A stretch of 64,000 bases of DNA from NCBI GenBank assembly GCA_036245805.1, contig BTRK01000003.1, positions 36,783,215 to 36,847,214 on the forward strand. Reading direction: 5' to 3'. Source of the stretch: Pristionchus mayeri. Taxonomy: Eukaryota > Nematoda > Chromadorea > Rhabditida > Neodiplogasteridae. Of the stretch, positions 24,160 through 35,820 are shown piece after piece. The notes beneath the pieces are model-generated. The model did no database searches, had not been told where the DNA came from, and saw nothing but the letters and a program-made list of their open reading frames with translations. The stretch's first letter is position 1; the number at the start of each line of letters is the position of its first letter. The translations under genes and the position numbers were made by a program.

Positions 24160-24231
24160 GGAATTCAGATGCCTACACCATCTAAGACAAATGCCCGTAA
24201 GGGTAAAATGTGCTACCGAATTCCCTTATGA
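24160..24231 (+). other. Plus-strand array box A, copy 1
   Basis: GGAATTCAG acceptor followed by ATGCCTACACCATCT, the exact box A, now on the plus strand. In the D-A-Y-T-I frame it stops at once. In the ATG frame it reads M-P-T-P-S-K-T-N-A-R-K. An upstream TTTAGTGAGAGG stretch (about 24011) recalls the box B region of neighbouring copies. Confidence 0.3.
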
Positions 24232-25348
24232 TCGACTTCTGTCAAAGAAGATTTCACACTGGCGAGTTCACATTGACTTGACAGTGAATAATTGGATGAG
24301 AGTGCAGTCTTGTATAAATTAGTACATCAATGTTGGTCTTGTATTGAACGTGAGCAGAAAAAAGTCATTATTTTTGAACGCTACACTGATTTTTAAATTT
24401 CTTTTGACTATTTAATCTTGTATAATATCAAATTACAGCCTTTCAATGCGGATTTAGCAATCGAACTTCTGACGAATATGGGACTTCAAAATCCAAATCA
24501 AAAGTTTAGAGTTCAATCAATTTTGAAGTAATATCCGTCTATGAACGGCTGAAAATCACAATTATAATTGCAGAAATAAATCATAAAATGCAAAAAGATG
24601 GCGGATGTGCTGAAGCGCTCCTATTTGCTGGCAGTCATTTCAGACCCTGACTTTTGGACAGATGACCAACGAGTAGTGCCAATTTCACCAATTGAGTGTG
24701 TACTAATCTATGTTTGCAACTGTTGAAGTCGATCAAGATAAATATTGTATTCATTTATTCCAATTTGGAATGAAATATCAACTGTGTTGTGACACTCCCG
24801 TACTCTCTGCTCGATCACTCCTCAATATCTCTATTTTCATTTTTTTCGTTTCTCTTTTGCCCATATTTTGTTCTTCGCATAGGTTTGGCAGATGATACGT
24901 TGTAAATTTATCATCTGATGTATCCATTATCTCATCTCTCTCACCTCCCACCATTCACAGCAGGAATCCATGGGAAGACAGTGGCCAATTCTGTCATTAT
25001 CCCGCACACATTATCTTCCTGATCAATCAAATGAGCGCAGCCCCCAGTGAGAGGTTGGCCGTCCATTCCTCTTGTTTCCAACCTCTCCTCTTCCAGCATA
25101 TACTTCCATGTGCCATCCCATAACAATAAGTAATATTGAGACAATTTGACCCGCACTCTACCCTCTTTCTATCTTTCCCCTACTATATTTCTCTCTTAGC
25201 CCCTCTTTGTGATCCCCGATCGGGAACACATTTCGCCATTTCTATCTCATCTCTCTCAACTCTCATCTCCCATTATGTACAGCTGGATTCCACGGAAAGA
25301 GAGTGGCCAATTCTGCCATTGCCTCGATCAATCAATTGTGTTCTGCCA

Positions 25349-25358
25349 CCCCCCCCCC
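25349..25358. repeat. C10 homopolymer
   Basis: Ten C in a row. Similar runs occur at 34369, 39207, 43877 (as G) and 59648 (as G). Confidence 0.9.
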
Positions 25359-25484
25359 AGTGAGAAGATGATCCTGTTGCATGCAACCACTCCCCTTCTA
25401 GCTTATATGTCCATGTGCCATCCCTTCATCTTTTATTTGTGCCATAGCTATGGTTTAACATTTTTTTTTGAATTCAGATGTATA

Positions 25485-25710
25485 CACCATCTTCACATTT
25501 CGGGATCACTCAACTAATAGAACCCGTCCAGAAGCATTTGTGGCCAGGTTAAAACCATTTAGGTGGTTCCTTGTGGTTCCTTCTTGCTCTAGGACAATAT
25601 TTCTTGCAGTGTTTCCTTACTCGAGTTTCAACCGACCTTTCTCCGTGCCAGACCTTTCCTTGGACTACATCAAATTTCGGTCAGCGAAGGTGAGTCTTGA
25701 TTATGTTTAG
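25485..25710 (+). CDS. Plus-strand array unit, candidate exon
   Basis: GAATTCAG acceptor followed by D-V-Y-T-I-F-T-F and an open stretch of about 65 codons (A-R-L-K-P-F-R-W-F, later N-R-P-F-S-V-P-D-L) ending at an AAG|GTGAGTC donor near 25690. It parallels the minus-strand D-A-Y-T-I exons. Similar upstream blocks (GTGGCCAATTCTG) occur twice, at about 24983 and 25302. Product unknown. Confidence 0.35.
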
Positions 25711-25711
25711 T

Positions 25712-27060
25712 TATTTTGTATAATTTATTATGCTGCAAGAATGCCAATTCGCATCATTAATTTACCTGTGCTTTGTTTGGCCCTATCCTCAGTTCCGTTT
25801 CCTATCTCATTGGAGTAATCGGTGAAGACATCTCTCGGAATACGTAAAATCAACCTAGCTGTCACCAGTCACTCTCTTTATTCCGCGTGCTATCTCACTA
25901 GAGTTCGTAATTCGGGTCAGCGTTTCATCATTTTACACACTCTCTCTCGATAATGAAGATACCGTGATATCATGTGAGAAATCACGCGAAATAAAGTGAG
26001 TTGAAAAATACTTGTATGTTATTTCAAACATTTTCAGTATGAGAGAATTATGTAGAGAAGACATGGAAAGAAGCTATCCAAGCGGCCGATGGATCTAATA
26101 AGAATATGATACAATGATAAGCCGCCTACTCCGATCGCCGCGGATACCGCCTGGAATTACCCCCTGGTTGGGATAAAGAGGTGGGTAAATCTCGTTATTT
26201 GAGTACTGAACTATGATAATTTGCCGTTGCTTATGAACGCGAGCAGTGGTTAGCGATTTAATTTTGCATATTTTTCGTTGGGCGATAAAATAATATTTGT
26301 TCTTGCACCATCCCTAGTTTGAGATATGTTCACACACCACACTTCAGGTTAACACTCCCCTTGGTCGAGTGTACTTCTCCGAAGAGGTGAAGTGCACCAG
26401 AAGAATCATCGATTATTGAATAAATAATTCGTCCTCACTTTCTTTTTCTTAATACTTCACAGAAACGCCGAACATAATACGGAGGGAGGAGTAGGGTTGA
26501 TATTTAGTAGTGACGACGATTAGATTCGACGTTGGTATCCACGCCTCCAATCGACTGATTTCGAAATTCGAAGTGGGAGCAGGTCGATACATCGAATTGA
26601 ATATGCATCCCCTAATATTTACGAAACGCAGAATATGATTGACCAATTATTTCACATTTCAGAGTGAGGACGGAGAATTGGGATAGCAGGCACATGATCT
26701 GGTGATCATTTATTATTTTCCATCTTTCCCCCGTATTTATTCAAGTGTACACCTTTCTAGGCCATTGGATATGTGTGACCCCCAGATGTTCTGGAAGACT
26801 GTAATCCCCTTTATAAATGTAAATATCCCATATCTTATATTTCATTATGAACAGCAGGGGCCCATTGATAGGTAGTGGTAGTACTTTCATTATCCCTCTC
26901 TCACTAATTCCCCATCAATCAATCGTACACATCCCCCTAGTGGGAGACTGATCCATTTAGTTTTCTCGTTCATCCAGCCATACTATCCATATTTCCGAGT
27001 GTTTATCTTTCTCGAGCCTTTTATTCCCGAGAGAGCGAATATGTCGTAACCTTCCATTTT
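25712..27060. other. No clear gene; traces of one more array unit
   Basis: The region 26870-26960 (CCCCTAGTGGGAGACTG) resembles the box B region and precedes a degenerate box A (AATTCAGATATCTAG) near 27065. Otherwise the sequence is AT-rich with short ORFs of no recognisable motif. Confidence 0.3.
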
Positions 27061-27268
27061 TTTTGAATTCAGATATCTAGTGTACCTCTATGTATTTTAT
27101 TTCTTTATTTCGTACTTATTTCTTAAGACTTTATTTCGAGCAGTGAAAATTAATTTGAAAATTGAAGTTAGCAATATTCGGTATACGTAGACACCACAAG
27201 CTCCGCCCACTCGGCACTGACAGTCTCCTCCGCGAAAGCGAGATCAGGGGGACACAGGCTTCATTCGC

Positions 27269-27512
27269 AACCAAATCACTAGTTCAAAAATGAATTTGGA
27301 TGCTCTTTTCATTCTCTATCGAATGAGCCTCCGTGACCCTGGAAAATCCAGCTCTAAGTAGGTCAGCATACAAGTTTTACAAAGCGAAAACTATAAAACT
27401 CGTATGCTGACCTACTCAGAAAAGGATTTTCCAGGGTCACGGAGGCTCATTCGATAGAGGATGAAAAGAGCTTCCAAATTCATTTTTGAACTAGTGATTT
27501 GGTAGCGAACTT
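27269..27512. repeat. 244-bp near-perfect fold-back
   Basis: Arms of about 120 bases (AACCAAATCACTAGTTC against GAACTAGTGATTTGG) meet at about 27385 with a very short loop. Flanks carry CTCCGCCC words at 27203 and 27723. No TA duplication was evident. Confidence 0.85.
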
Positions 27513-28367
27513 ATAATGTGTCTCTTTGATTTCGAAATGCGCATGGCTCGTGACACTCCCCGCTTCCTCTCATCCCTCTCCCTCCCCTCCCTCCCTCGTC
27601 TCTTACCCGGAGTGACTAGAGAGCACCCTAAATACGAGAAAGTCCCTCTTCCTCCCTCCGCAGATTTCGGCGAAGCCCTATCCGATCGTTTCGAGAATTG
27701 AAAAGGCAACGGAGAAATAGGCTCCGCCCCTCTTTCTCTCGTCTCGCGTTTTGGGCCTTTCACGTTATGATCAATTCACCCACATTTTGGATAATAACTT
27801 GGCTCAAACAGTAGATATCAACCTAATTCAAAATACATGGTCCTATTTAGCCCCATACGAACACATTAACAACACAATTAGACCTGTGTGACGATTTCGA
27901 GTAACCACCTTGTGGTCCCTAGGTATACGATTACATTACATAGAATGTGGTGGAATTTTGAATGACAAGAGGGTATTGTGCTTTGTTGTGCATATTGATA
28001 GCAAATCTCGGATTGTATGTTTACTGTTAACATTAAATTGATTGTGCGCTTTTGGACGCTGCCAGCAATCCTTCGAAGAGAGCAAACATTCATTGGTCAA
28101 ATCTGGAAAAAAATAGGAAAATTAAACAGACAAACTCACCTGGAGAAATCATTGCATGATTCGGGAAAGACGAAGGAATTGCACTAAACAGAAATGTATT
28201 TGTAGTTTAACATAAAAACGATTTACTTCATGAAGCTCCGTATGTCATCTTGATTACTGACATCGTTAAAATTCGAGATCTCCGAATATTTATTCTTGTT
28301 GTTCATTCATTTGCTCACATCGTCTAATTGAATGTTTTTATCAACGGCTGGCTAAACAAAATATATA
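27513..28367. other. No recognised gene
   Basis: 27540-27720 is pyrimidine-rich, and one strand reads as a basic, low-complexity ORF (R-G-R-E-G-R-E-R-D-E). I regard that as compositional. The rest is AT-rich without motifs. Confidence 0.35.
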
Positions 28368-29266
28368 TTAGGCTGATGCAAAAGAATCTGACTATTTTCA
28401 TGTTCAGACATAATGACCTCTCCTGTTCTTCAAAATCGGTCAATCAACTAATGGTTGTCGGTGGTTGATGTGGCCTTGGGAACGCCATATTACTAGCGCT
28501 ATGTTGGGCCAACTCGATCAATAGGGATTGGACTGTTCACACCCGAATTCTACAAAGGTCGCGATTAATCTGAATTTTGAATTGATCATAATTCCAGTGA
28601 GAACCAGGATATCAGCAAACTAATTCATAGTTTTAAAGGATAACTAATGGGCATTCTAAATTACCTAGTACAACAGTTCTGGTATCGAACGTCTACTTGA
28701 AAATCCCTCACAAGCACAGATCATCACCAGTTGTAATTTTGCGAATATGCATTTGCCATGGTTTTACAAGTGCGGATCGATTAATAAAGAAAAGGTGTTA
28801 CACATTCTGAAGTACTCTTCCATACTAGTACACAGTTAAATTTAGAAGCGCTTTCATCTACATGTTCAGGAATACGGTGGTTCGAAATTGGGATGTAGAG
28901 AATCGAACGCCGAAAACGGCACTTTTTACAATTTCCTTTCACTCACAGACGTGGCAAATATTGTTTTTTTCACCATAAACTGAACAAGCAACTCTTACCC
29001 TATTATTGATATAGTGGGCTAATTCGGTAGGACATTGATACTCGAGGGGCATGGTTCAATCGAAAACACTAAAAATATACTATTTTTGCGTGTTTTGATG
29101 TGGAAGTGATTTTCTCAGGCACACTATGAGCTATATCGGCTAAAAACATATTATTGTAGTCTACTAGCAAGTCCTTAACTACAACCTTGAAGGAATGCCA
29201 GGCAGTCAAAATACACCGGAAGAATCTACGAAAATTGAATAGTCAGAAACTTTTGCATCAACCTAA
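28368..29266. mobile_element. 899-bp non-autonomous mariner-like element
   Basis: Ends TTAGGCTGATGCAAAAG and TTAGGTTGATGCAAAAG (inverted) with TA on both sides. The terminal motif is typical of mariner ends. There is no transposase frame inside. A lone end of the same type lies at about 23680-23700. The next fold-back starts exactly where this element ends. Confidence 0.8.
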
Positions 29267-30566
29267 TATCACAGATATTCTGAGAGAACGCAGGTGCATG
29301 GGAACAACAAAATCAAACTGCTTTAATCTTATCGACACAATAAAATTTGATGTATCCCTGCTCGTACACTTTCATATTCAAGTGGTGAAGCCGTAAAATC
29401 GAAACTACCTAAAAGCCGGCTCTCGACATTTCAAAAATTCAAAAAATCATAACATACTTCAACCTTGAGCTAGAAAGTCGTTCAAAAAAGCATAATTACG
29501 GCCTCGACGAGTTCTACAAATCATCCGTTCAGGGCGTTTTTGAAAACTCAATTTGAAATATAGATAAGTTGTAAAAAGCGAATTGTGGGTTCCAAAAAGT
29601 TGTTACCCTGAAAAACTTTTCCACGATTACCCAATTTTTTTTTCTATTCTACACTAGGGATATTGATTTTAGATCATTTCAACTTTTTCCCGGGAGGTTC
29701 CAGCGCTGGAAACACCGAAAACCTGCTGTTTTTCGAAAATTCAAAAAGTTCAATGATTTGCCATTTTCATATTCATGCTTTATCAGCGCTCCAATGGGTA
29801 CCAGTTTGCTCAGGATTGACTATTGTCACACTTTTAGAAGATTGAAGTAATTTCCAGAGAAAATATTTTACTCAGAAAAAATCAGGATTTACTGAGCATC
29901 CTCCGAGAATAACCGAAAAAATGCGATGATTGTTTTCATCAAAAATATCGCTTAATTCACTCACAACTACTTGATCAGACCCTGTTATGTCACTTACAAC
30001 TAATAGAACAGCTTCTGACCCATCAGTATGAAAATGGCAAATCATTGAACTTTGAATTTTCGAAAAACAGCAGGTTTTCGGTGTTTCCAGCGCTGAAACC
30101 TCCCGGGAAAAAGTTGAAATGATCTGAAATCAATATCCCTGTAGAATTGCACGGACAATCTGATTTTGAAATAAAAAATTGGGTAATCGTGGAAAAATTT
30201 TTCAGGGTAACAACTTTTTAGAAACCACAATTTTTTTACAACTTTTTACAACTTATCTATATTTCAAATTGAGTTTTCAAAAACGTCCTGAACAGATGAT
30301 TTGTAGAACTCGTCGAGGCCGTAATTTTGTTTTTTTGAACGACTTTCTAGCTCAACTTTGAAGTATGTTATGATTTTTTTTGAATTTTTGAAAAGTCGAG
30401 AGTCGGCTTTTAGGTAGTTTCGATTTTACGGCTTCACCACTTGAATATAAAAGTCTACGAGCAGGGATACATCGAATGTTATAGTGTCGATAAGATTAAA
30501 GCAGTTCGATTTTGTTGTTCCCATGTGAAGTGGAACTCATACATTCTGTCAGAATATGCGTGATAT
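29267..30566. mobile_element. 1.3-kb fold-back element, copy 2
   Basis: Same family and orientation as 18843-20220. Terminal TATCACAGATATTCTGAG pairs with the end near 30566, and arms pair through AAAAGCCGGCTCTCGAC. It inserted directly at the TA end of the mariner-like element. Repeated ORFs (such as 29663-29845 and 30042-30230) are identical to those of copy 1 and lie in the arms. Confidence 0.87.
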
Positions 30567-30739
30567 ATATATATTTACCCAAAAAAATACCCAAAGAAGA
30601 CTTACTCGATGATTGCAATAATGGCACGACAGTAGAGTTCGCTGCTAAGGAGAGTATTGCGCAGTTTCACTTGCTTCTGAGGCAAGATGAGGATGAGGAT
30701 GTGCCGATCTATAAACAAAACTGCTTACTTATAAATAAC

Positions 30740-30949
30740 GATAAAGGTATCTTATATCTACGTAATTCTCGAGCACAAACTCACAGTATCGGTTCTGCTT
30801 ACTCAACCATTCCATCGATGGTGTAGCTCTTGACTCGAAAAAACGGATATCCTCAGCCGAATCTTGACCGATCTTGAATGCCTCTCTTGCTGCGATTCTC
30901 TCCACGACTATCACATCGGCGGTCCTCTTGGTGGAATCTGAAAAAAACC
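30740..30949 (-). CDS. Candidate terminal exon, unidentified
   Basis: After TTTTTTCAG at 30950 there are about 69 codons to a TAA: T-K-R-T-A-D-V-I-V-V-E-R-I-A-A-R-E-A-F, later W-L-S-K-Q-N-R-Y and Y-L-Y-R-Y-L. Codon choice (GAG, AAG, ATC, TTC) resembles the ACSL gene. The opposite strand is also open, so this is uncertain. The fold-back at 30962 sits in what would be its upstream intron. No family recognised. Confidence 0.35.
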
Positions 30950-30961
30950 GTAATATTATTA

Positions 30962-31515
30962 AGAGACATTCCAAGAGAAAACGTACCAACTTTCGGATGA
31001 CTTTTTTGCAACCCCCCTCAATATCTCGCTGGTGAAGTTCCAATACCAAGTGCTGATATTTGGCCCAATATGAAGGGTCTTCTCGAACACATAACTTCCG
31101 AGCGCACATATTAATTTTCGTGATATTTGGATAGTATATGCAGTTTTTGATGCTGAATCAGAAAATTTAGTTTTGGTCCAGAGCATTAAAAATTTTTCAG
31201 GACGGCCAAAAAGTGTCGAAAATCCATGTTTTCGACACTTTATCGATAACAGATCGCTTTTTTAGCAAGTTTTTCGTTATTTTCTCGAAAAATACTCCAG
31301 AAAAACCTATAATATCTTACTTTTAAAAAAATAGAAAATTTCGATTTTTTTTGGACCTGGTCTGGCTTTTTTCGGAAAGTGCACCACAGCCCTTCATATT
31401 GGGCCAAATATCAGCACTTGATATGGGAACTTCACCAGCGAGATATTGAGGGGGGTTGCAAAAAAGCCATCCGTAGACCCCTCCCAAAAGGTACGTTTTC
31501 TCGTGGAATGTCTCT
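30962..31515. mobile_element. 554-bp fold-back element
   Basis: Ends AGAGACATTCCA(A/C)GAGAAAACGTACC, inverted, with TA on each side (30960-30961 and 31516-31517). Arms of about 230 bp pair through GCAACCCCCCTCAATAT. One-armed relatives are at 15656 and at the ends of 5694-7020. Confidence 0.88.
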
Positions 31516-31525
31516 TACATACATA

Positions 31526-32874
31526 CAGTAGCGCTCATAAGTCATGGGACACTTTTTCCTTTTATTGTAACTTTTTGCCCAGGAAAGGCATCATTCTGGA
31601 ACAAAGGTAGGGTGTACCAAATCCATTGGAGATTATGATCATGATATTGGGATATGACACAATAGCCTAGTTATTGCGTAGTGATGACGCAATCAAAGTG
31701 TACTTTTTCAAAACACCACTATTCTTACGTGGATGTTTTCCTACTCGCCAAACTTTCTGGGGTTGGAGATATGGCTGAGGACTACCAAGAATAATTTTTA
31801 GAAGTTGCTGCGCGACCGCACATGTGCTGCAGCCTTGCAAAAAAAAACAGGGTCGCAAGTAAATTCAGAACTCGGCTTCTAGATGAGCTAGATACTCGTT
31901 CAAAGCATCAACATGATCGCCATCATGAGAACCGATGATCCTGAGAATATGATAACAATATCTCGAAATTTGCCCTCAGGACATGAAAAAATCACTTTTG
32001 TGCATGACCATTTTTTGAGCATTCATAACTATTTGGAGAATGTAGGTAAAAATCTGGTTTTTACATAGGAATGTTCAAAGTGTATTGGTGAACGGATTCC
32101 CAACTTTTTAGAGTGATTGGATATCTTTCCCGCCCGCAGCGTGCGTTTTTCGGAGGTATACATGGGTCGAGAAGCATCCTGTTTACCACTATGGACGAGA
32201 GAGTGCAGACGACGAGAGTGCGTAAACATGATGTTTCCCGACCCTAGCATACCTCCGGAAAACGATCGCCGCAGGCAGGAAATAAATCCAATCGCTGTAA
32301 AAAGTTAGGAATCATATCTTCAATGCATATTGAACATCACTATGCAAAACCTGATTTTTACTTAAATTCTCCACATGAATGTCCAAATAATGGTCATGCA
32401 AAAAAATTAATTTTTCATGCCCTAAGGGCCAATTTCGAGATATTGTTTTCATATTCTCAGGATCATCTGTTCTCATGATGACGATCATTTTGATGCTTTG
32501 AACGAGTGTCTAGCTCATCTAGAAGCCGAGTTCTGAATTTACTTGCGACTCTGTTTTTGCAGCAAGGCTGCAGCAAATGTGCGGTCGCGCAGCAACTTCT
32601 AAAAATTATTCTTGGTAGTCCTCAGCCATATCTCCAACCTCAGAAAGTTTGGCGAGCTGGAAAAAATCCACGTAAGAATAATGTCGTTTTGAAAAAGTAC
32701 ACTTTGATTGCGTCATCACTACGTAATAACTAGGCTATTGCGTCATATCCCAATTTCACGAGCATAATCTCCAATGGATTTGGTACACCCTACCTTACTT
32801 CCAGAATGATGCCTTTCCTGGGCAAAAAGTTACAATAAAAGCAAAAAGTGTCCCATGACTTATGAGCGCTACTG
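31526..32874. mobile_element. 1349-bp fold-back element with Tc1-like ends, copy 1
   Basis: Ends CAGTAGCGCTCATAAGTCAT, inverted, between TA duplications at 31524-31525 and 32875-32876. Arms of about 600 bp pair through GTAACTTTTTGCCCAGG. The centre (32130-32285) holds a second, GC-richer fold-back. No transposase. Confidence 0.9.
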
Positions 32875-32879
32875 TATAT

Positions 32880-33139
32880 ATACCGTATTGCACCTTTCCT
32901 TGTATTCTTCATGCGAAATAGCCACTTTTCAGGAGCCCTTTTTCTTTAAAGTGTTTCGAGGAATGTTTATACATTATTTTAAACCCATTTAGTGCATTTG
33001 GGCCCATTTCAAAATTTCGATTTTCGAATTTTCGGTACAAATAAGGACAATTGAAGGTTCGGAAGAACTCGATTCCGGAACTCATTTTGAGGTCGCTGCA
33101 CGAAAGTGATCGCTTTTTTTATCCCCATCCCGATTTCCT
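32880..33139 (+). repeat. Dispersed repeat fragment at pseudogene breakpoint
   Basis: Matches 41400-41580 and then 42900-43018 (CCATCCCGATTTCCTT). It ends inside exon 10 of the ACSL pseudogene at about 33140, so it marks one end of the duplicated segment. Confidence 0.75.
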
Positions 33140-34368
33140 TCATTGCTCCCTCCTTCAGGAATGCCTTGATGGTGTACTCGAATGCGGTGAGATTCGCGAC
33201 GACATTCTTGTGCGAGAGCATCACTCCCTTGGGGGTGCCAGTGGTGCCCGAGGTGTAGCTGCAAGTGAGAGTATTTGATCTTTGGTGTTCGATCTTTGTC
33301 CTTTGATCTTGTTCGATGTAGATCTAGTGATCTAGCTACAAACCCAGATGAAGGGATGATCTTGATAAAACAAAAAATATGATTTTCAAGCAGGTATAGG
33401 CTCAGGGAAAATAGTGAAATGCAAGCCATTTCCTCTCCAGATAATGTAGGTATCATCAATCTTGGGCTTCATGGGCTCAGCTTTCTTGCGACCTCCCAGC
33501 ACGAGAAGAGTAGACAGACAGTGGATGGAAACGCCAGCCTGAAGGAAAATGGTTTGAATGGATCATCATCGTGTTTCGCATAGTTAAGTGTACCACCCCG
33601 GATATAATTGGTATCGAGGGAAATATTGTTTACAAAACATGATGGTGAAACCTATCAAGATTAGACCGGTCACTGACAACATTGTGAGTGAAACATACTG
33701 CGTTATTTTGGAAATGGAAAAAAATCCTCACATCCTTGCTCTCATCGATAAGAGCCCTCCTCGAGAATGACGATGTGCTTGAGGGTAGGGATCGAGGACT
33801 GAAACAATTATGTAAACATTATAATTAAAAATAAATAAATCAAATTAATGATTAAATATAATTAACAGAAATGCGCACCTTGGCGGCGAACAGCTTGCGT
33901 GCATTGTCTTCATTGTCCACTACGATCACTCTGAAATTTTATTTTTTTCGATAAAAAAATAACATTTCAAGTGAAATATGTTTCACACCCGCATGTTATG
34001 TTTGAATAGTTTTCTGGCGCGATTTAGCACAAGTCTCTTCGTTGAATTAAAATTTAAAAATATTGATATGAGCAAAACGAACTCGATTTCAGCCTGGTTG
34101 ACGATGAAAGTCGCGGCGTCAGCTCCGAGGGTGTCGTACAGAGGAACGACCACGATCGACTGAGAGATAGCTCCGAGGGAGGAGATGTACCACCTCAAAG
34201 GTGAAAGATCACATGATATTCGGGGTTTTATTGAGAGCATTGCAGCAAATATTGCAGTTCATCTCTTGAATATTCAACCTGATTCCTCGATTTTCCCTCG
34301 AAATTACAGAATTTTCCCTCGAAATTTGACATAATTATTTTTTACCCGTAACGCACCGACAATTTATG

Positions 34369-34381
34369 CCCCCCCCCCCCC
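34369..34381. repeat. C13 homopolymer
   Basis: Thirteen C in a row, in the pseudogene intron. The corresponding place in the intact gene (about 49922) has only CCCCC. Confidence 0.9.
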
Positions 34382-35340
34382 TTGCCTGCGAATCTTCGAC
34401 CATTCGCGATTACTTCCACTGATCACCTCTTGCCAAACATCAGACCATTATTGCCCCCATCCCGCTCTTTATCTTCCATTCCTATCAGCAAATGATGCCA
34501 TCAAATTCCCAATCACTGCCGATCGCATAGTTCTCGGAATGGTAATCGCATTTGGAGATAAGGAATTCGCGCAAGGAAGGCATATTTTCGTTTTTCCTTG
34601 CACGGCGTTCTAATGGGGATTGGGGGAGAGCGAGAGGTGAGAGAGAGAAAAGGTGGAAAGAGGTGCAACTGTTACGCGATAACTCACTAGGGCAGTTCTT
34701 GGCGTAAATGCCCATGTTCGTCTGGTTACCGGGCTTGAGTCCAAGCGCATTGACGAGTGCCAAGGCGAAATCGGTCGAGTGGTGGTAAACCTGCATGTTT
34801 TATTTAAATGAATGCATAAATAAATGATTAATTTATTTTTTAAAAGTACCTGAGTATACGTGAGGAACTTGTAGGGAGACTTCGAGTCCTTGCGATCTCC
34901 GAAATAATCCTCGATAAGGGCCATCCTCGCTCTTCCGAAAATGATCGTCGATCTTTGATTTTTGATTCCAATCTTCATTAATTTTGCTCCGACTGTCGTC
35001 AAAGAACTATCGTCACAGTGCGCGGTATTTGCAGGAATATAAGCACTAGGGCGGCAAGAAGGGATCACGGTGATCCGCGTTGTTTACGATTCCGTCGGGT
35101 CACCTGATTTTATGACCCTGTGCTTTTTTGACTCATAATTGCGGGTTAGAAGCGGCTATCTCTCCCTTTACCGAACTCTCCCGGTCTTCCTCTTCCTTTC
35201 TCGATATCACGCTTGACCCGTTTCTAACCCGTATCCGACGGGTTGTCAACCGACCTTTCTGACCCATCGAGCGGGTCAAGGTTCGGCCCGTTGATCCGTT
35301 TTTACCACCCTAATAAGCACCCTCGATGCCCACGCCACAA

Positions 35341-35426
35341 GCAGCGATGCTCGAGTGGTTAAGGAGATGGACGGCTAGCCGCCATTGGGCAAATGGCCCG
35401 CGTAGGTTCGAATTCTGCTCGCTGCG
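35341..35426 (+). pseudogene. Damaged tRNA-Ser gene
   Basis: Same acceptor stem (GCAGCGA with TCGCTGC), D arm and T arm (GGTTCGAAT) as the good tRNA-Ser genes here. The anticodon arm is instead ATGGACGGCTAGCCGCCAT, which does not form a 5-bp stem with a 7-base loop and a U33, and the variable arm differs. It sits in the pseudogene copy of intron 3, where the intact gene carries a normal tRNA. GCT in the arm hints at a Ser(GCT) origin, but a pseudogene is more likely. A T-run follows. Confidence 0.75.
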
Positions 35427-35820
35427 AATCATTTTGCGCTTTTTTGTTGTAGATATGTTCACCATGTTTCTTGATCTTTCACATCGCTAAGTGATCTCGA
35501 AATTAGCTGAAAATTCGCTAGCAATGAGTAAGGGTGTAAAGCGATCTGTGAACTGCTCTCTTCATTCTGCGTTATCTCTACTGGGCAAGGCTGTGAAATT
35601 GAGAAATGCTTTGCTCCCTCGCATCTCATAAAACGATAGATACATCAATCGCCCGTATGGCTATCAATTAGCGAGCAGCGATTGCTAGCAACACTGAACA
35701 GAAAGAGGGAACACGTGGACTTTCACCCGCCGACCTTGCGCAGGCAAGAAAGCATCTCACCCTCTCTCCGATTAGTGCGTTCTCTAGCTGTTTCAAATGG
35801 GCAAGAAATTGCCACGTATA

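Noticed and set aside
27491..27763. 90-codon basic ORF
   Set aside because: Low-complexity R/G/E product of a pyrimidine-rich tract; no supporting exon structure.
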